Below are positions 55,184 to 64,000 of a stretch of DNA of 64,000 nucleotides, piece by piece; the first letter of the stretch is position 1, and each line of letters begins with the position of its first letter. The stretch is from Amycolatopsis sulphurea (GTDB lineage Bacteria > Actinomycetota > Actinomycetes > Mycobacteriales > Pseudonocardiaceae). The notes beneath the pieces were generated by a model. The model ran no database searches and was not told the origin of the DNA. It was given only the letters and a program-made list of their open reading frames with translations. The position numbers were made by a program, and so were the translations under genes. Where the stretch lies: assembly GCF_002564045.1 (NCBI RefSeq), contig NZ_PDJK01000002.1, positions 1,612,001 to 1,676,000 of the forward strand. The letters run 5' to 3'.

Positions 55184-57657
55184 TGGTCACCTCCGGAGAT
55201 CTGCACCAGCGTGCCGTGCCCCGCGGCGAGCGCGGAGCGGACGGCCGAGCCGTCGGAGTTGCCGGGTAGCCACACCACACCGTCGGGCAGGTCGGCGACC
55301 TCGACCGGCAGCGTGATCGAACCACGCTCGTTCGACACCCGCACGGTGTCGCCGAGGCCTGCCGCGGTCTTCGCCGACAGCCGCGCGACCGGGGTGCGCT
55401 GCGTGCCCTTGAGGTGAGGCTCGTCGTCCTGCAGCGAACCGTTGTCGATCAACTGCCGCCAGGTGGCGAGCACCGCCTGCCCCGACCCCACCCGCGGCAG
55501 GTCCGTGAAGGCCACCTTCAGGGACTCAGAGTCCGTGAAGGTTCCCTGCACAGCCTTGCCGAGCTTGGCGAAGTCGCCCGCGGCGGCGGCCGGGGTCTGG
55601 GTGAACAGGTCAGCGTCCATCTCGACCGCGAGGGTGTCGAGCACCCGGCCGTCCGGCAGCGAGCCGGTGCCTTCGAGGGTCACGTCGAACTCGCGGCGAC
55701 GGCCCTCCCAGGTGAGGTAGCTGCCCGCCTTCTCCGCGGACGGCGCGACCGGCAGGACCACGTCGGCCCGTTCGGTCACCTCGCTCGCCCGCAGTTCCAG
55801 GCTGACCACGAACCCGGCGTTGTCCAGCGCGCGCCGGGCCAGATCCGGGTCGGGCAGGTCGTTCGGGTCCACACCGCCGACGACCAGCGCGTCCAGTTCG
55901 CCGCCGGAAGCGGCCTGCAGGATGCCGGTCGCGTCCCGGCCGGGCTCGGCGGGAAGCGAAGCGCCCCAAAGCTTTTCGACCTCGGCACGGACGGCCGCAT
56001 CGGTGACCGCGCGGCCACCGGGCAGCAGCGTCGGCACACAACCGGTCTCCAGCGCGCCCCGTTCACCGGCGCGGCGCGGGATCCACGCCAGCCGGGCGCC
56101 GGTGCGCTCGGTGAGCCGGTGCAGTGCGGAGAACAGGCCCGGCACCTCCGCGGCCCGCTCGCCGACCAGGATCACCGCGCCTTCGCCGCGCAGCGCCTCG
56201 TCGAGATCGGCCGCGTGCTGGGCGATCCCGTCCACCGCGGCGGCTTCGCCACCCGGCAGGCAGGCCAGCAGCTCGCCGAAGGTCTTGCGCACCGAGGAGG
56301 TGGTCCACTGTCCCAAGTGGACGACGCGGGTGCGGTTCTTGCGGGCCGCCTTGCGCAGCCGCAGGAACACGATCGGCGCCTCGTCCTCCGGTTCGAAGGC
56401 CACGCACAGCACCGTGCGTGCGCTTTCGATCTCCTGGAACGTCACGCCGGTCTCCGGCGTGCCGCCCACCACCGTGGCCGCCAGGAACGCCAGCTCCTCG
56501 GCCGAGTGCGCTCGCGCACGGAAGTCGATATCGTTGGTGCGCAAGGCGATCCGGGCGAACTTCGAGTACGCGTAAGCGTCCTCGACGGTCAGCCGGCCAC
56601 CGGTCAGCACGCCCGCACCGTTGCCCTCGCGGGCCTTGAGCAGACCGGCCGAGGCGACCCGGAGCGCGTCGGTCCAGGACGCCTCTTCCAGCGCGCCGAC
56701 CTCGTTGCGGACCAGCGGACGGCGGATCCGGTCACCGGCCTGCAGGTAACGGAAGGCGAAGCGGCCCTTGTCGCACAACCACTCCTCGTTCACCTCCGGG
56801 TCGTCGCCGGCCAGCTTGCGCTGGACCTTGCCGCGCCGGAAGTCGGTGCGCTCCGCGCAGCCCGACGAACAGTGCTCGCACACGCTCGGCGTGGACACCA
56901 GGTCGAACGGCCGGGAGCGGAACCGGTAGGCCGCGCTGGTGAGCGCGCCGACCGGGCAGATCTGGATCACGTTGCCGGAGAAGTAACTCTGGAACGGATC
57001 ACCGCTGGTGGTACGCGAAGCCAGGTCCAGCACGTCGGCGGTCTCCGCGGTGCCGATCTGCTGGTGCGCACCGCGTTCGAGCAGCGCGATGAACGGATCG
57101 CCGGCGACCTGGTCGGAGAACCGGGTGCAGCGCTGGCACAGCACGCAGCGCTCGCGGTCGAGCAGCACCTGCGACGAGATCGGCAGCGGCTTGGCGAACG
57201 TGCGTTTCGTGTCCACGAACCGCGATTCCGCGCGGCCGTGCGCGAGAGCCTGGTTCTGCAGCGGGCACTCACCGCCCTTGTCGCAGATCGGGCAGTCCAG
57301 CGGGTGGTTGATCAGCAGCAGCTCCATCACGCCCTGCTGCGCCTTGTCCGCGACCGGCGAGGTGAGCTGGGTCTTGACCACCATGCCGTCGGCCACCGTC
57401 ATCGTGCAGGAGGCCTGCGGCTTCGGCATTGGCCGGCCGCCCATCTCCACCTCGACCAGGCACTGGCGGCAGGCGCCCGCCGGGTCGAGCAGCGGATGGT
57501 CGCAGAACCGCGGGATGACCGTGCCGAGCCGCTCGGCGGTGCGGATCAGCAGCTCACCCTTGGGCGCGATGACCTCTTCCCCGTCGATGGTCAGCTTCAC
57601 GTGACCCTCGGGGACCGGAATCTCGCCGGTCGTTGCTTTGTCGGGCGCGATCGTCAT
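55180..57657 (-). CDS. nuoG: NADH-quinone oxidoreductase subunit G, with in-frame palindrome-derived insert
   Basis: 825 residues. The N-terminal 2Fe-2S site is in [20 protein letters not shown], cluster N5 ligands are near [14 protein letters not shown]4 in [16 protein letters not shown], and the extra N7 site is CEHCSSGC. A molybdopterin-oxidoreductase-like domain follows from about 220. Residues about 701-720 ([19 protein letters not shown]) are encoded by a decayed copy of the GTGAAGGG palindrome, the same peptide frame (V-K-G-P-F-T-D-S-E-S) that intact copies would give. The insert lies in a surface-like linker between catalytic-type domains and keeps the frame open. The gene moves electrons from NuoE/F toward NuoI. 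Confidence 0.95.
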   Translation of the reverse strand: MTIAPDKATTGEIPVPEGHVKLTIDGEEVIAPKGELLIRTAERLGTVIPRFCDHPLLDPAGACRQCLVEVEMGGRPMPKPQASCTMTVADGMVVKTQLTSPVADKAQQGVMELLLINHPLDCPICDKGGECPLQNQALAHGRAESRFVDTKRTFAKPLPISSQVLLDRERCVLCQRCTRFSDQVAGDPFIALLERGAHQQIGTAETADVLDLASRTTSGDPFQSYFSGNVIQICPVGALTSAAYRFRSRPFDLVSTPSVCEHCSSGCAERTDFRRGKVQRKLAGDDPEVNEEWLCDKGRFAFRYLQAGDRIRRPLVRNEVGALEEASWTDALRVASAGLLKAREGNGAGVLTGGRLTVEDAYAYSKFARIALRTNDIDFRARAHSAEELAFLAATVVGGTPETGVTFQEIESARTVLCVAFEPEDEAPIVFLRLRKAARKNRTRVVHLGQWTTSSVRKTFGELLACLPGGEAAAVDGIAQHAADLDEALRGEGAVILVGERAAEVPGLFSALHRLTERTGARLAWIPRRAGERGALETGCVPTLLPGGRAVTDAAVRAEVEKLWGASLPAEPGRDATGILQAASGGELDALVVGGVDPNDLPDPDLARRALDNAGFVVSLELRASEVTERADVVLPVAPSAEKAGSYLTWEGRRREFDVTLEGTGSLPDGRVLDTLAVEMDADLFTQTPAAAAGDFAKLGKAVQGTFTDSESLKVAFTDLPRVGSGQAVLATWRQLIDNGSLQDDEPHLKGTQRTPVARLSAKTAAGLGDTVRVSNERGSITLPVEVADLPDGVVWLPGNSDGSAVRSALAAGHGTLVQISGGDQ
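55500..55556. repeat. Decayed palindromic repeat inside nuoG coding sequence
   Basis: GTCCGTGAAGG CCA CCTTCAGGGAC, then TCAGA, then GTCCGTGAAGG...CCTGCACAGCC: the same order, linker and spacing as the double palindromes at 15366-15420 and 33613-33667, with a few mismatches that break perfect pairing. It is in frame in nuoG. Confidence 0.75.
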
Positions 57658-58934
57658 GCCTGCGCTCCCACCAATTCACGCTTGTTGCTGGCACACAAGG
57701 CCAGGAATTCCTCGCGGAAGTACTTGATCCCGCTCTGGATCGGCGAGACCGCACCGTCGCCGAGCGCGCAGAACGAGCGGCCGAGGATGTTGTCGCACAC
57801 GTCCAGCAGGGTGTCGATGTCCTCTTCGGTGCCGTGGCCTTCGACCATCCGCTCCAGGATCTGCGCCAGCCAGTACGTGCCTTCCCGGCACGGCGTGCAC
57901 TTGCCGCAGGACTCGTGCTCGTAGAACTGCGTCCACTTCATCACCGCCCACGGCACGGAAACGGTCTCGTTGAAGACCTGCACCGCGGTGGTGCCGAGCA
58001 TCGAACCGGCCTCGGCCGCGCCCTCGAAGTCGAGCGGGGTGTCCAGGTGCTCGGCGGTGAACATCGGCGTGGACGAGCCACCCGGCGTCCAGAACTTGAG
58101 CGGGATGCCGTCCTTCATGCCACCCGCCAGCTCCAGCAGCTCGCGCAGCGTGGTGCCGAGCGGGCACTCGTACTGGCCGGGCTTTTCCACGTGGCCGGAG
58201 ATCGAGTAGATCTTCGGCCCCGGCGACTTCTCCCGGCCCATCTCGCGGAACCAGGCCGAGCCGGCGTTGATGATGTACGGCGCGCTCGCGATGGTCTCGA
58301 CGTTGTTCACCGTGGTCGGCGCGGCGTACAGCCCGGCGGCCGCGGGGAACGGCGGCTTGAGCCGGGGCTGCCCGCGACGGCCCTCGAGCGAGTCCAGCAA
58401 CGCGGTTTCCTCACCGCAGATGTAGGCGCCCGCGCCGGCGTGCACGGTGAGTTCGAGATCCCAGCCGCTGCCGAAGATGTTCTTGCCGAGATAACCCTTT
58501 TGGTACGCCTCGCGCGTGGCCGCGTTGAGCCGGCGGATGCAGTGCAGCGCCTCGCCTCGGACGTAGATGAAGCAGTGGCGCGAACGCATCGCGTACGAGG
58601 CGATGATGCAGCCCTCGATCAGCGAATGCGGGTCCGCCATCATCAGTGGGATGTCCTTGCAGGTACCCGGTTCGCCTTCGTCGGCGTTGATCACCAAATA
58701 GTGCGGCTTGTCCTCGTTGGGCGGCATGAAGGACCATTTCACGCCGGACGGGAATCCGGCGCCGCCACGGCCGCGCAGCCCGGAGTCCTTGACCACCTGC
58801 ACGAGCTGTTCGGGCGTCCCGGCCAGCGCCTTGCGCGCCGCGGTGTAGCCCTCCAGCCGTTCGTAGGTCTCGATCCGCCAGGATTCCGGCGAGAGCCAGC
58901 GCTTGGTCAGGACCGGAGTAATGGGATCAGGCAT
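57654..58934 (-). CDS. nuoF: NADH-quinone oxidoreductase subunit F
   Basis: A 426-residue flavoprotein, ATG 58934. [20 protein letters not shown] is the FMN/NADH glycine-rich loop, with [16 protein letters not shown] nearby. [28 protein letters not shown] follows. The 4Fe-4S N3 ligands lie in [14 protein letters not shown] plus a later Cys (in [11 protein letters not shown]). It accepts hydride from NADH and passes electrons to NuoE and NuoG. ATGA overlap with nuoG and a 1-base TAATG overlap with nuoE. Confidence 0.97.
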   Translation of the reverse strand: MPDPITPVLTKRWLSPESWRIETYERLEGYTAARKALAGTPEQLVQVVKDSGLRGRGGAGFPSGVKWSFMPPNEDKPHYLVINADEGEPGTCKDIPLMMADPHSLIEGCIIASYAMRSRHCFIYVRGEALHCIRRLNAATREAYQKGYLGKNIFGSGWDLELTVHAGAGAYICGEETALLDSLEGRRGQPRLKPPFPAAAGLYAAPTTVNNVETIASAPYIINAGSAWFREMGREKSPGPKIYSISGHVEKPGQYECPLGTTLRELLELAGGMKDGIPLKFWTPGGSSTPMFTAEHLDTPLDFEGAAEAGSMLGTTAVQVFNETVSVPWAVMKWTQFYEHESCGKCTPCREGTYWLAQILERMVEGHGTEEDIDTLLDVCDNILGRSFCALGDGAVSPIQSGIKYFREEFLALCASNKRELVGAQA

Positions 58935-59797
58935 TACTTCTTCTCCAACTCTGGCAGCGGAACGTCCTGCGCGCCCGGCGCCGTCCAGCCGCGGTCGGCG
59001 GCGAGCTGCGCGCCCCGCAACGTTTCGACGGCCTGCGACGGCCCGTCGACGTCCGCGCGGTAGGTCGCCTCGTCCTCCGGGAAGAACCCGGCCAGCTGCA
59101 GTTCGGCACCCTTGAAGTCGCTCAGCGGCGCGCCCCGCGTCGGCCCCGGCTTCTTCCCCGCCTGCAGCGCGTCGACCAGCGCGACGGCCTTCTCCGGGGT
59201 CTGGTTGTCGAAGTACTCGTAGTTGACCTGCAGCACCGGACCGAGGTCACAGGCGGCCAGGCACTCCGCGTGCTCCAGCGTGATCGACCCCGGCTCACCC
59301 GGCGTGCCCGCGGTTTCCTCGTGCCCCAACGGCTTTTCCGCGGAGCCGAGGTGGGTCTGCAGCTTGCGGTAGATCTCGTCGCCGCCCAGCGCCGCGCACA
59401 ACGTGTTGGTGCACACGCTCACCAGGTGCTCACCGCAGGGACGGCGCTTGTACATGGTGTAGAACGTGGCGACCGCGCTGACCTCGGCGTCGCTGAGGTC
59501 GAGCCGGCGGGCGCAGAACGCGATACCCTCCTGGCTCACGTACCCCTGCACCGACTGCACGAGGTGCAGCATCGGCAGCAACGCGGAACGAGCGACCGGG
59601 TAACGCGCGATGATCTCCTGCGCGCGCTGCTCGGTGCCCGCGTCGAAGATGTCCGCGGCCGGTGCATCGGCCAGGATTCCCTCCGCCAGCGCGGGATCCG
59701 GCGCGATACCGACGACATCGGTGTCGCCCGCCGCGGCCATGTGCGTGGTCTCCGCGTCCCGTGGTCCCGGTTCCGGGACTTCGGTCGGGTGTGTCAT
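58934..59797 (-). CDS. nuoE: NADH-quinone oxidoreductase subunit E
   Basis: A 287-residue subunit, ATG 59797. Thioredoxin-like 2Fe-2S domain: [68 protein letters not shown] and [25 protein letters not shown] hold the four cluster Cys. An N-terminal extension of about 40 acidic residues and a C-terminal tail of about 65 residues ([25 protein letters not shown]) are actinobacterial additions. It carries cluster N1a beside NuoF. Confidence 0.96.
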   Translation of the reverse strand: MTHPTEVPEPGPRDAETTHMAAAGDTDVVGIAPDPALAEGILADAPAADIFDAGTEQRAQEIIARYPVARSALLPMLHLVQSVQGYVSQEGIAFCARRLDLSDAEVSAVATFYTMYKRRPCGEHLVSVCTNTLCAALGGDEIYRKLQTHLGSAEKPLGHEETAGTPGEPGSITLEHAECLAACDLGPVLQVNYEYFDNQTPEKAVALVDALQAGKKPGPTRGAPLSDFKGAELQLAGFFPEDEATYRADVDGPSQAVETLRGAQLAADRGWTAPGAQDVPLPELEKK

Positions 59798-61128
59798 CGG
59801 TCCACTCCCCCCATCACCGGGTCGATCGAGGCGACCGCGGCGATCACGTCGGCCACCAGCCCGCCCTCGGACATCGCGGGCATCGACTGCAGGTTCACGA
59901 AACTGGGCTCGCGCATGTGCACCCGCAGCGGCCGGGTGCCGCCGTCGGACACCAGGTGCGCGCCGATCTCGCCACGCGGCGATTCCACCGGCGCGTACAC
60001 CTGGCCGGCCGGGACGTGGAAGCCCTCGGTGACCAGCTTGAAGTGATGGATCAGCGATTCCATGGACTGGCCCATGATCTTGCGGACGTGCTCCAGCGAG
60101 TTGCCCATCCCGTCGCTGCCGAGCGACAGCTGGGCCGGCCAGGCGACCTTCTTGTCCTCGACCATGACCGGACCCGGTTCGAGCTTCTTCAGCACCTGCT
60201 TGATGATCTTCAGGCTCTGGTGCATCTCCTCGACCCGGATGAGGTACCGCGCCCAGCAGTCCGCGTCGGTCGAAGTGGGCACCTCGAACTCGAACTCGTC
60301 GTAGCGCGAATACGGCTCGGTCTTGCGCAGGTCCCAGGGCAGGCCCGCGGACCGCAGGATCGGGCCGGTGATGCCGAGCGCGAGGCAGGCGTCCAGCGGC
60401 AGCACGCCGACGTCCTTGAGCCGGTTGCGCCAGATCGGCTGACCGGTGAAGAGCTTGTCGTAGAGCGGCAGCCGCTTGTCCATCACCTTGCAGAACTCGG
60501 TGACCTTCTCCGCGAAGTCCGCCGGCATGTCCTGCGCCAGCCCGCCGGGCCGGATGAACGCGTGGTTCATCCGCAGCCCGGTCAGGTGCTCCAGCAGGTG
60601 CAGCACTTCTTCCCGCTCGCGGAACCCGAGCGTCATCGCGGTGGTGGCGCCCAGTTCCATGCCGCCGGTGGCGATGTAGACCAGGTGCGAGCCGATCCGG
60701 TTGATCTCCAGCAGCAGCACCCGCAGCAGCTCGGCCCGCGGCGGCGCCTGGATGCCGAGCAGCTTCTCCACCCCGAGGCAGTAGGCCAGCTCGGTGGACA
60801 ACGGCGCGAGGTAGTCCATCCGCGTCACGAAGGTGACGCCCTGGGTCCAGGTGCGGTACTCGCAGTTCTTCTCGATGCCGGTGTGCAGATAGCCGATGAC
60901 CGAGCGCAGCTGCGTGACGGTCTCGCCCTCCATCTCCAGCACCAGCCGCAGCACCCCGTGCGTGGACGGGTGCTGCGGGCCCATGTTGATCACCATGCGC
61001 TCGTCGTGCTGCGCGTCGGCGAGCACGTCGTCCCAGTCCCCGCCGGAAACCGTGTAGACGCGGCCTTCGGTGGTGTCGCGGCTGTCCGCCTCGGGGACTT
61101 CGGTCGTGGTTTCGTCGGTACTGCTCAC
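59794..61128 (-). CDS. nuoD: NADH-quinone oxidoreductase subunit D
   Basis: 444 residues. I choose GTG 61128, with GAGGACGGA upstream; an in-frame ATG-like codon at 61155 lacks a site and lies in a duplicated piece of nuo[26 protein letters not shown] and [36 protein letters not shown] are the quinone-site signatures (the His in HPSTHG and the conserved Tyr). [28 protein letters not shown] and [16 protein letters not shown] follow. It forms the quinone pocket with NuoB and NuoH. Confidence 0.96.
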   Translation of the reverse strand: MSSTDETTTEVPEADSRDTTEGRVYTVSGGDWDDVLADAQHDERMVINMGPQHPSTHGVLRLVLEMEGETVTQLRSVIGYLHTGIEKNCEYRTWTQGVTFVTRMDYLAPLSTELAYCLGVEKLLGIQAPPRAELLRVLLLEINRIGSHLVYIATGGMELGATTAMTLGFREREEVLHLLEHLTGLRMNHAFIRPGGLAQDMPADFAEKVTEFCKVMDKRLPLYDKLFTGQPIWRNRLKDVGVLPLDACLALGITGPILRSAGLPWDLRKTEPYSRYDEFEFEVPTSTDADCWARYLIRVEEMHQSLKIIKQVLKKLEPGPVMVEDKKVAWPAQLSLGSDGMGNSLEHVRKIMGQSMESLIHHFKLVTEGFHVPAGQVYAPVESPRGEIGAHLVSDGGTRPLRVHMREPSFVNLQSMPAMSEGGLVADVIAAVASIDPVMGGVDR

Positions 61129-61236
61129 GAGTCCGTCCTCCGCTGATCTCGGCACAGTCGGGATTTCCGCGCCCGACTCGGCAGGTCGCTGCTCACGAGT
61201 ACGACCTCCGCTGGTCTGGCGGCGGGATTTCCGCGC
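61122..61236. repeat. Partial tandem duplication at the nuoC-nuoD junction
   Basis: GCTCACGAGT(C/A)CG(T/A)CCTCCGCTG(A/G)TCT and GGGATTTCCGCGCCC occur twice, at about 61124-61172 and 61194-61240. The second copy is the 3' end of nuoC; the first supplies the nuoD ribosome site and start. The sequence between nuoC stop and nuoD start is thus a copied nuoC end. Confidence 0.6.
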
Positions 61237-61954
61237 CCTTGTATTCGACCGGGATCCCGCCGAGCGGGTAGTCCTTGCGCTGGGGGTGGCCGTCCCAGTC
61301 GTCCGGCATCAGGATCCGGGTCAGCGCCGGGTGACCGTCGTAGACGATGCCGAACATGTCGTAGGCCTCGCGCTCCTGCCAGTCCGCGGTCGGGTACAGC
61401 CCGACCAGCGAGGGCACGTGCGGATCCTCGATGTCCAGCGTCACTTCCAGCCGGATCCGGCGCCGGTAGGTCATCGAGGTGAAGTGGTAGACCGAGTGCA
61501 GCCGCTGCGGCACATCCACCCCGTAGTCCACTCCGGACACCGAGCTGAGCAGCTCGAACCGGAGACCGGTGTCGTCGCGCAGGATGGTCGCGAGCTGCAC
61601 CAGGTAGTCGCGGCCGACGTAGAAGGTGATCTCGCCACGGTCCACAGTGGTCTGCTGGATCGCGGTCGCCGGGATCTCGTTGTCGGCCATGGCCGCGTAC
61701 AGCTCGTCGGCGAACTCGTCGAACCAGCCACCGTACGGACGCTCGGCGGGCGGCGGGCTGTACGCGGGCAGCCGGAGCCCTCCGTAGCCGGAGGTGTCAC
61801 CACTGCCGCGGACACCGAACATGCCCTTGCGCACCTCGCCCGCGACGACCGGCTCCGCGCCGCGGGGTTCCAGACCGGCCTCAGGCCGCTCCGCGCTGGA
61901 CTGCTCGCCGCCGGTTTCCGGCCGCTCTGCTGGGTTTTGGGGCACCGGGCTCAC
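61193..61954 (-). CDS. nuoC: NADH-quinone oxidoreductase subunit C
   Basis: 253 residues, GTG 61954 in a GTGA overlap with nuoB. An N-terminal extension of about 75 residues rich in Pro, Glu and Gly precedes the 30-kDa domain, which starts near [59 protein letters not shown] and [54 protein letters not shown] (the ER-A-DMFGI and HP..KDYPLGG signatures) are canonical. It supports the NuoB-NuoD module of the peripheral arm. Confidence 0.96.
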   Translation of the reverse strand: MSPVPQNPAERPETGGEQSSAERPEAGLEPRGAEPVVAGEVRKGMFGVRGSGDTSGYGGLRLPAYSPPPAERPYGGWFDEFADELYAAMADNEIPATAIQQTTVDRGEITFYVGRDYLVQLATILRDDTGLRFELLSSVSGVDYGVDVPQRLHSVYHFTSMTYRRRIRLEVTLDIEDPHVPSLVGLYPTADWQEREAYDMFGIVYDGHPALTRILMPDDWDGHPQRKDYPLGGIPVEYKGAEIPPPDQRRSYS

Positions 61955-62499
61955 TTCTTCGCGTACTTGATCGACGAGGGGACCAGTTCGGTGCGCGCCC
62001 CGCTGGCCGCACGAAGGGCGGCGCGACGGGCGTTGATCGGCTCGTCCTGGATCTTGGCGTGCAGCTTGAGGATCGCGTCGAGCAGCATCTCCGGGCGCGG
62101 CGGGCAGCCGGGCAGGTACATGTCGACCGGCACCACGTGGTCCACGCCCTGCACCACGGCGTAGTTGTTGAACATGCCGCCGGAGGAGGCGCACACGCCC
62201 ATCGCGAGCACCCACTTCGGCTCGGCCATCTGGTCGTAGATCTGCCGCAGCACCGGCGCCATCTTCTGGGTCACCCGCCCGGCCACGATCATCAGATCGG
62301 CCTGCCGCGGCGTGGCGCTGAACCGCTCCATGCCGAACCGGGCGATGTCGTAGCGGGATCCGCCGACGGTCATCATCTCGATCGCGCAGCAGGCGAGGCC
62401 GAAGGTGGCGGGCCACAGCGAGTTCTTGCGCGCCCAGTTGACCAGGCCTTCGAGACTGGCCAGCAGGATGCCGTTGGGGAGCTTCTCTTCCAGGCCCAT
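61951..62499 (-). CDS. nuoB: NADH-quinone oxidoreductase subunit B
   Basis: A 182-residue subunit, ATG 62499, holding the terminal 4Fe-4S cluster N2. Ligands are the adjacent Cys37-Cys38 in [11 protein letters not shown], Cys103 in [17 protein letters not shown], and Cys132 in [60 protein letters not shown] is fully conserved in sense. It hands electrons to quinone. A 4-base gap separates it from nuoA. Confidence 0.97.
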   Translation of the reverse strand: MGLEEKLPNGILLASLEGLVNWARKNSLWPATFGLACCAIEMMTVGGSRYDIARFGMERFSATPRQADLMIVAGRVTQKMAPVLRQIYDQMAEPKWVLAMGVCASSGGMFNNYAVVQGVDHVVPVDMYLPGCPPRPEMLLDAILKLHAKIQDEPINARRAALRAASGARTELVPSSIKYAKK

Positions 62500-62503
62500 G
62501 GCT

Positions 62504-62935
62504 TCAGTTCCAATCCAGGCCGCCGCGCCGCCACACGTAGGCGTAGGCGAAGCCGACCGTAACGATGAACAGCAGGATCTCCACCAGGCCGAACACGCCG
62601 AGCGCGTTGGCGTTCACCGCGAACGGGTAGAGGAACACCATCTCGATGTCGAACAGGATGAACAGCATCGCGGTGATGTAGTAGGCCACCGGCATCCGGC
62701 CGCCGCCGACCAGCGGCTGCGGGGAGGGTTCGATACCGCACTCGTAGGCCGCGGACTTCGCCCGGTTGAACCGGCTCGGGCCGACCATCGGGCCGAGCAG
62801 CACCGAGAGCACGGCGAACGCGGCCGCGAGCACGAACAGCAGAACGAGCGGCAGGTACACCTTCAGGCCGGGCGCCGCCGGTCCGGAATCGGCCTGCGCC
62901 AGCACGGACACCATCAGCACGGGATCTTTCGCCAT
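62504..62935 (-). CDS. nuoA: NADH-quinone oxidoreductase subunit A, first gene of the operon
   Basis: 143 residues from ATG 62935; the nearby GGAAAGG is unusually close to the ATG, and an internal ATG at 62914 cannot be excluded. Three membrane helices ([67 protein letters not shown]) with the conserved [11 protein letters not shown] loop and the acidic residues in [11 protein letters not shown] mark NuoA. It lies at the head of the fourteen-gene operon, about 160 bases after two Rex-type operators. Confidence 0.94.
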   Translation of the reverse strand: MAKDPVLMVSVLAQADSGPAAPGLKVYLPLVLLFVLAAAFAVLSVLLGPMVGPSRFNRAKSAAYECGIEPSPQPLVGGGRMPVAYYITAMLFILFDIEMVFLYPFAVNANALGVFGLVEILLFIVTVGFAYAYVWRRGGLDWN

Positions 62936-63061
62936 CCTTTCCGCGCCGCTGCGGGTTGCGTCTCGGGTGGTGGTCCGAGTCCTCGCGGGCACCCTAAGGG
63001 AGCTGGGTCACACCGCCGAGGGTCAGGGCACCCTTACGGCCCGTGGCCGGGCCGCAGGCAG

Positions 63062-63081
63062 CTTGTGAAATAGTTCACAAG
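63062..63081. promoter_or_regulatory. Rex-type operator 1 upstream of nuo
   Basis: CTTGTGAA (63062-63069), a four-base spacer ATAG, and TTCACAAG (63074-63081) form a perfect 8-base inverted repeat. TTGTGAAnnnnTTCACAA matches the consensus of Rex, the NADH/NAD-sensing repressor known to control nuo and cyd genes in Streptomyces. It lies between the probable promoter and nuoA. Confidence 0.75.
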
Positions 63082-63094
63082 CCACTCGTCGCGG

Positions 63095-63112
63095 TTGTGA
63101 AGCGATTCACAA
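63095..63112. promoter_or_regulatory. Rex-type operator 2 upstream of nuo
   Basis: TTGTGAA (63095-63101), spacer GCGA, TTCACAA (63106-63112): a second perfect Rex-like site, centred 32 bases from the first (about three helical turns), just downstream of the predicted transcript start near 63117. Two sites on the same face suggest co-operative repression at high NADH/NAD ratio. Confidence 0.75.
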
Positions 63113-63123
63113 AGCATGGGGGG

Positions 63124-63151
63124 AGTGTAGGACGTGAGTCACACGGTTGTC
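63124..63151 (-). promoter_or_regulatory. Probable nuo operon promoter
   Basis: On the minus strand GACAAC (63146-63151) and TACACT (63124-63129) are separated by 16 bases and resemble -35 and -10 boxes. The predicted start near 63117 puts both Rex-type sites in the first transcribed bases. Assigned by eye. Confidence 0.45.
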
Positions 63152-63349
63152 CCTAGGGGCCGCACTTTAAGGCTCGCCTAACTTGACCGGACGGCCAGCC
63201 CGGTGCGTGTCCGGGCCCAGTGGCGAGACCTGCGGTAAAGGGTTCTTGAGGAACCGCGCCGCACCCTGCGGCGGACGCGATCTTGTGACGTATCCCACCT
63301 GACCGGCCGGGCAACCATTGCTCCAGCCGGGTTAGTTCCGCATCCCGGA

Positions 63350-63379
63350 AAGGCTGTGAAGGGGCCCTTCACAGCCTTC
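63350..63379. repeat. GTGAAGGG palindrome between nuoA and the reductase gene
   Basis: AAGGCTGTGAAGGG paired with CCCTTCACAGCCTT, a near-perfect 14-base inverted repeat. No second palindrome or MITE-like ends follow. It lies downstream of the reductase gene (minus strand) and may serve as its terminator. Confidence 0.75.
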
Positions 63380-63382
63380 GCC

Positions 63383-63449
63383 GCGGGGTCGCGGGGTCGC
63401 GGGGTCGCGGGGTCGCGGGGTGGCGTTGCGGCGTTGCGGCGTTGTGGCG
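63383..63449. repeat. Two adjacent 8-base tandem arrays
   Basis: GCGGGGTC is repeated four times plus a partial copy (63383-63421). It then changes to GGCGTTGC repeated twice with a third variant GGCGTTGT (63422-63445). The unit length stays 8 bases through the change. It ends 4 bases before the stop codon of the reductase gene. Confidence 0.8.
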
Positions 63450-63453
63450 AGGG

Positions 63454-64000
63454 TCAGCGCGGGCTGGGGGTGGCGCGGGCGAGGGCGGCGATCAAGCGGT
63501 CGACGCCGTCGCCGCCGCGCGCGTCGTAGCAACCGGAAAGACCCTTGTACACCAAGGGAAGGATCTTGTTGATGCGCAGCCCGTACTTGGTCGCCGTGTG
63601 CATGACCGCGGGCTTGCCGATCAGCTTCGCGAACACGTTGCCGAGCCGGTAGTAGCCGCCCATCAGATCGGCCACCGCCCGCGGGTACCCGGCCAGCGCA
63701 CGTTCCCGCGACGGCCCCGACGGCCGCGCCAGCGCCTGCACCACGACCTCCGCGGCGAGCTGCGCGGACTCCATCGCAGCCGAGATGCCCTCACCGTTGA
63801 ACGGGCTCACCATGCCGCCCGCGTCACCGAGCAGCAGCAGGCCGTCGCGGTAGTGCGGGGTGCGGTTGAAGCCCATCGGCAGCCCGGCGCCACCGACCTT
63901 GCCGACCGCGTTTTCCTCGCGGTAGCCCCATTCTTCCGGCGTGCCGTCGAGCCACTGACGCAGCAGCGCGCGGTAGTCGGTGTTGCGGAACGAGGCCGAA
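63454..64000 (-). CDS. Geranylgeranyl reductase family FAD oxidoreductase, C-terminal part (MenJ-like)
   Basis: The last 182 or so residues of a gene that enters from the right edge. The visible part begins SFRNTDYRALLRQWLDGTPEEWGYREENAVGKVGGAGLP and continues DGLLLLGDAGGMVSPFNGEGISAAMESAQLAAEVVVQAL. LLLLGDAGG..SPFNGEGISAAMESA is the second FAD-binding signature of the geranylgeranyl/menaquinone-reductase family. Homologues saturate isoprenoid side chains of menaquinone or lipids. Position next to nuo and near a polyprenyl synthase supports menaquinone modification, by inference. The N-terminal Rossmann motif is outside the window. Confidence 0.9.
   Translation of the reverse strand, partial: SASFRNTDYRALLRQWLDGTPEEWGYREENAVGKVGGAGLPMGFNRTPHYRDGLLLLGDAGGMVSPFNGEGISAAMESAQLAAEVVVQALARPSGPSRERALAGYPRAVADLMGGYYRLGNVFAKLIGKPAVMHTATKYGLRINKILPLVYKGLSGCYDARGGDGVDRLIAALARATPSPR

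Noticed and set aside
63383..63449. Tandem units considered as a CRISPR array or replication iterons
   Set aside because: Units are 8 bases with no spacers, and there is no origin-associated gene nearby.

Overview
The window is very GC-rich and codes densely with frequent GTG starts. It looks like a filamentous actinobacterium of the Pseudonocardiaceae, most likely Amycolatopsis or a close relative. Supporting signs are an ESX/type VII accessory set (PE-like, DUF3558, PPE-like, EspG), a complete nuoA-N operon, an F420-type luciferase-like monooxygenase, KorAB, long-chain polyprenyl synthase, and many copies of a GTGAAGGG(G/T)CCCTTCAC palindrome between genes. The genus is inferred from gene content and not proven.

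Region 1-9.3 kb: 3' part of a secreted Asp-box protein, a frameshifted secreted protein, YajQ, tRNA-Tyr with its terminator, the ESX-accessory operon, a decayed VOC-MerR pair, HtpX, a seven-bladed beta-propeller protein and a luciferase-like oxidoreductase.

Region 9.4-31.2 kb: a surface or exopolysaccharide cluster. It has a Wzx-like flippase, a Wzy/ligase-like polymerase, a Wzz-like chain-length protein, five glycosyltransferases, an acyltransferase, two paralogous secreted beta-helix proteins, two polysaccharide deacetylases and UDP-glucose dehydrogenase. A tightly overlapping minus-strand operon (21.2-27.7 kb) encodes sugar-nucleotide tailoring: nucleotidyltransferase, PIG-L deacetylase, NDP-sugar epimerase and two TylCIII-like C-methyltransferases, one with a degenerate SAM site.

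Region 31.3-40.9 kb: dimethylargininase-type enzyme and divergent Lrp regulator, enoyl-CoA hydratase, a MITE-like repeat, KorA/KorB, a partial tandem duplication, a membrane-anchored protein with a C-terminal sunset-like domain, polyprenyl diphosphate synthase and a secreted protein.

Region 40.9-44.9 kb is the strongest candidate for an undescribed system. It is a three-gene overlapping operon of (i) a Nudix/winged-helix regulator with a palindromic operator over its own promoter, (ii) a nucleoside-phosphorylase-like protein and (iii) a four-TM protein. Proteins (ii) and (iii) carry nearly the same short motif VGI-A-NVVGSNVYQ-S. I read it as a candidate nucleotide-targeting conflict (defence) module joined by a homotypic adaptor motif. 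A broken polymorphic-toxin gene with a putative immunity gene follows.

Region 47-63 kb: respiratory complex I, nuoA to nuoN on the minus strand, preceded by two Rex-type operators. A decayed copy of the palindromic repeat lies in frame inside nuoG. The window ends inside a geranylgeranyl-reductase/menaquinone-reductase-like gene, so NADH oxidation, polyprenyl chain synthesis and quinone modification sit near each other.
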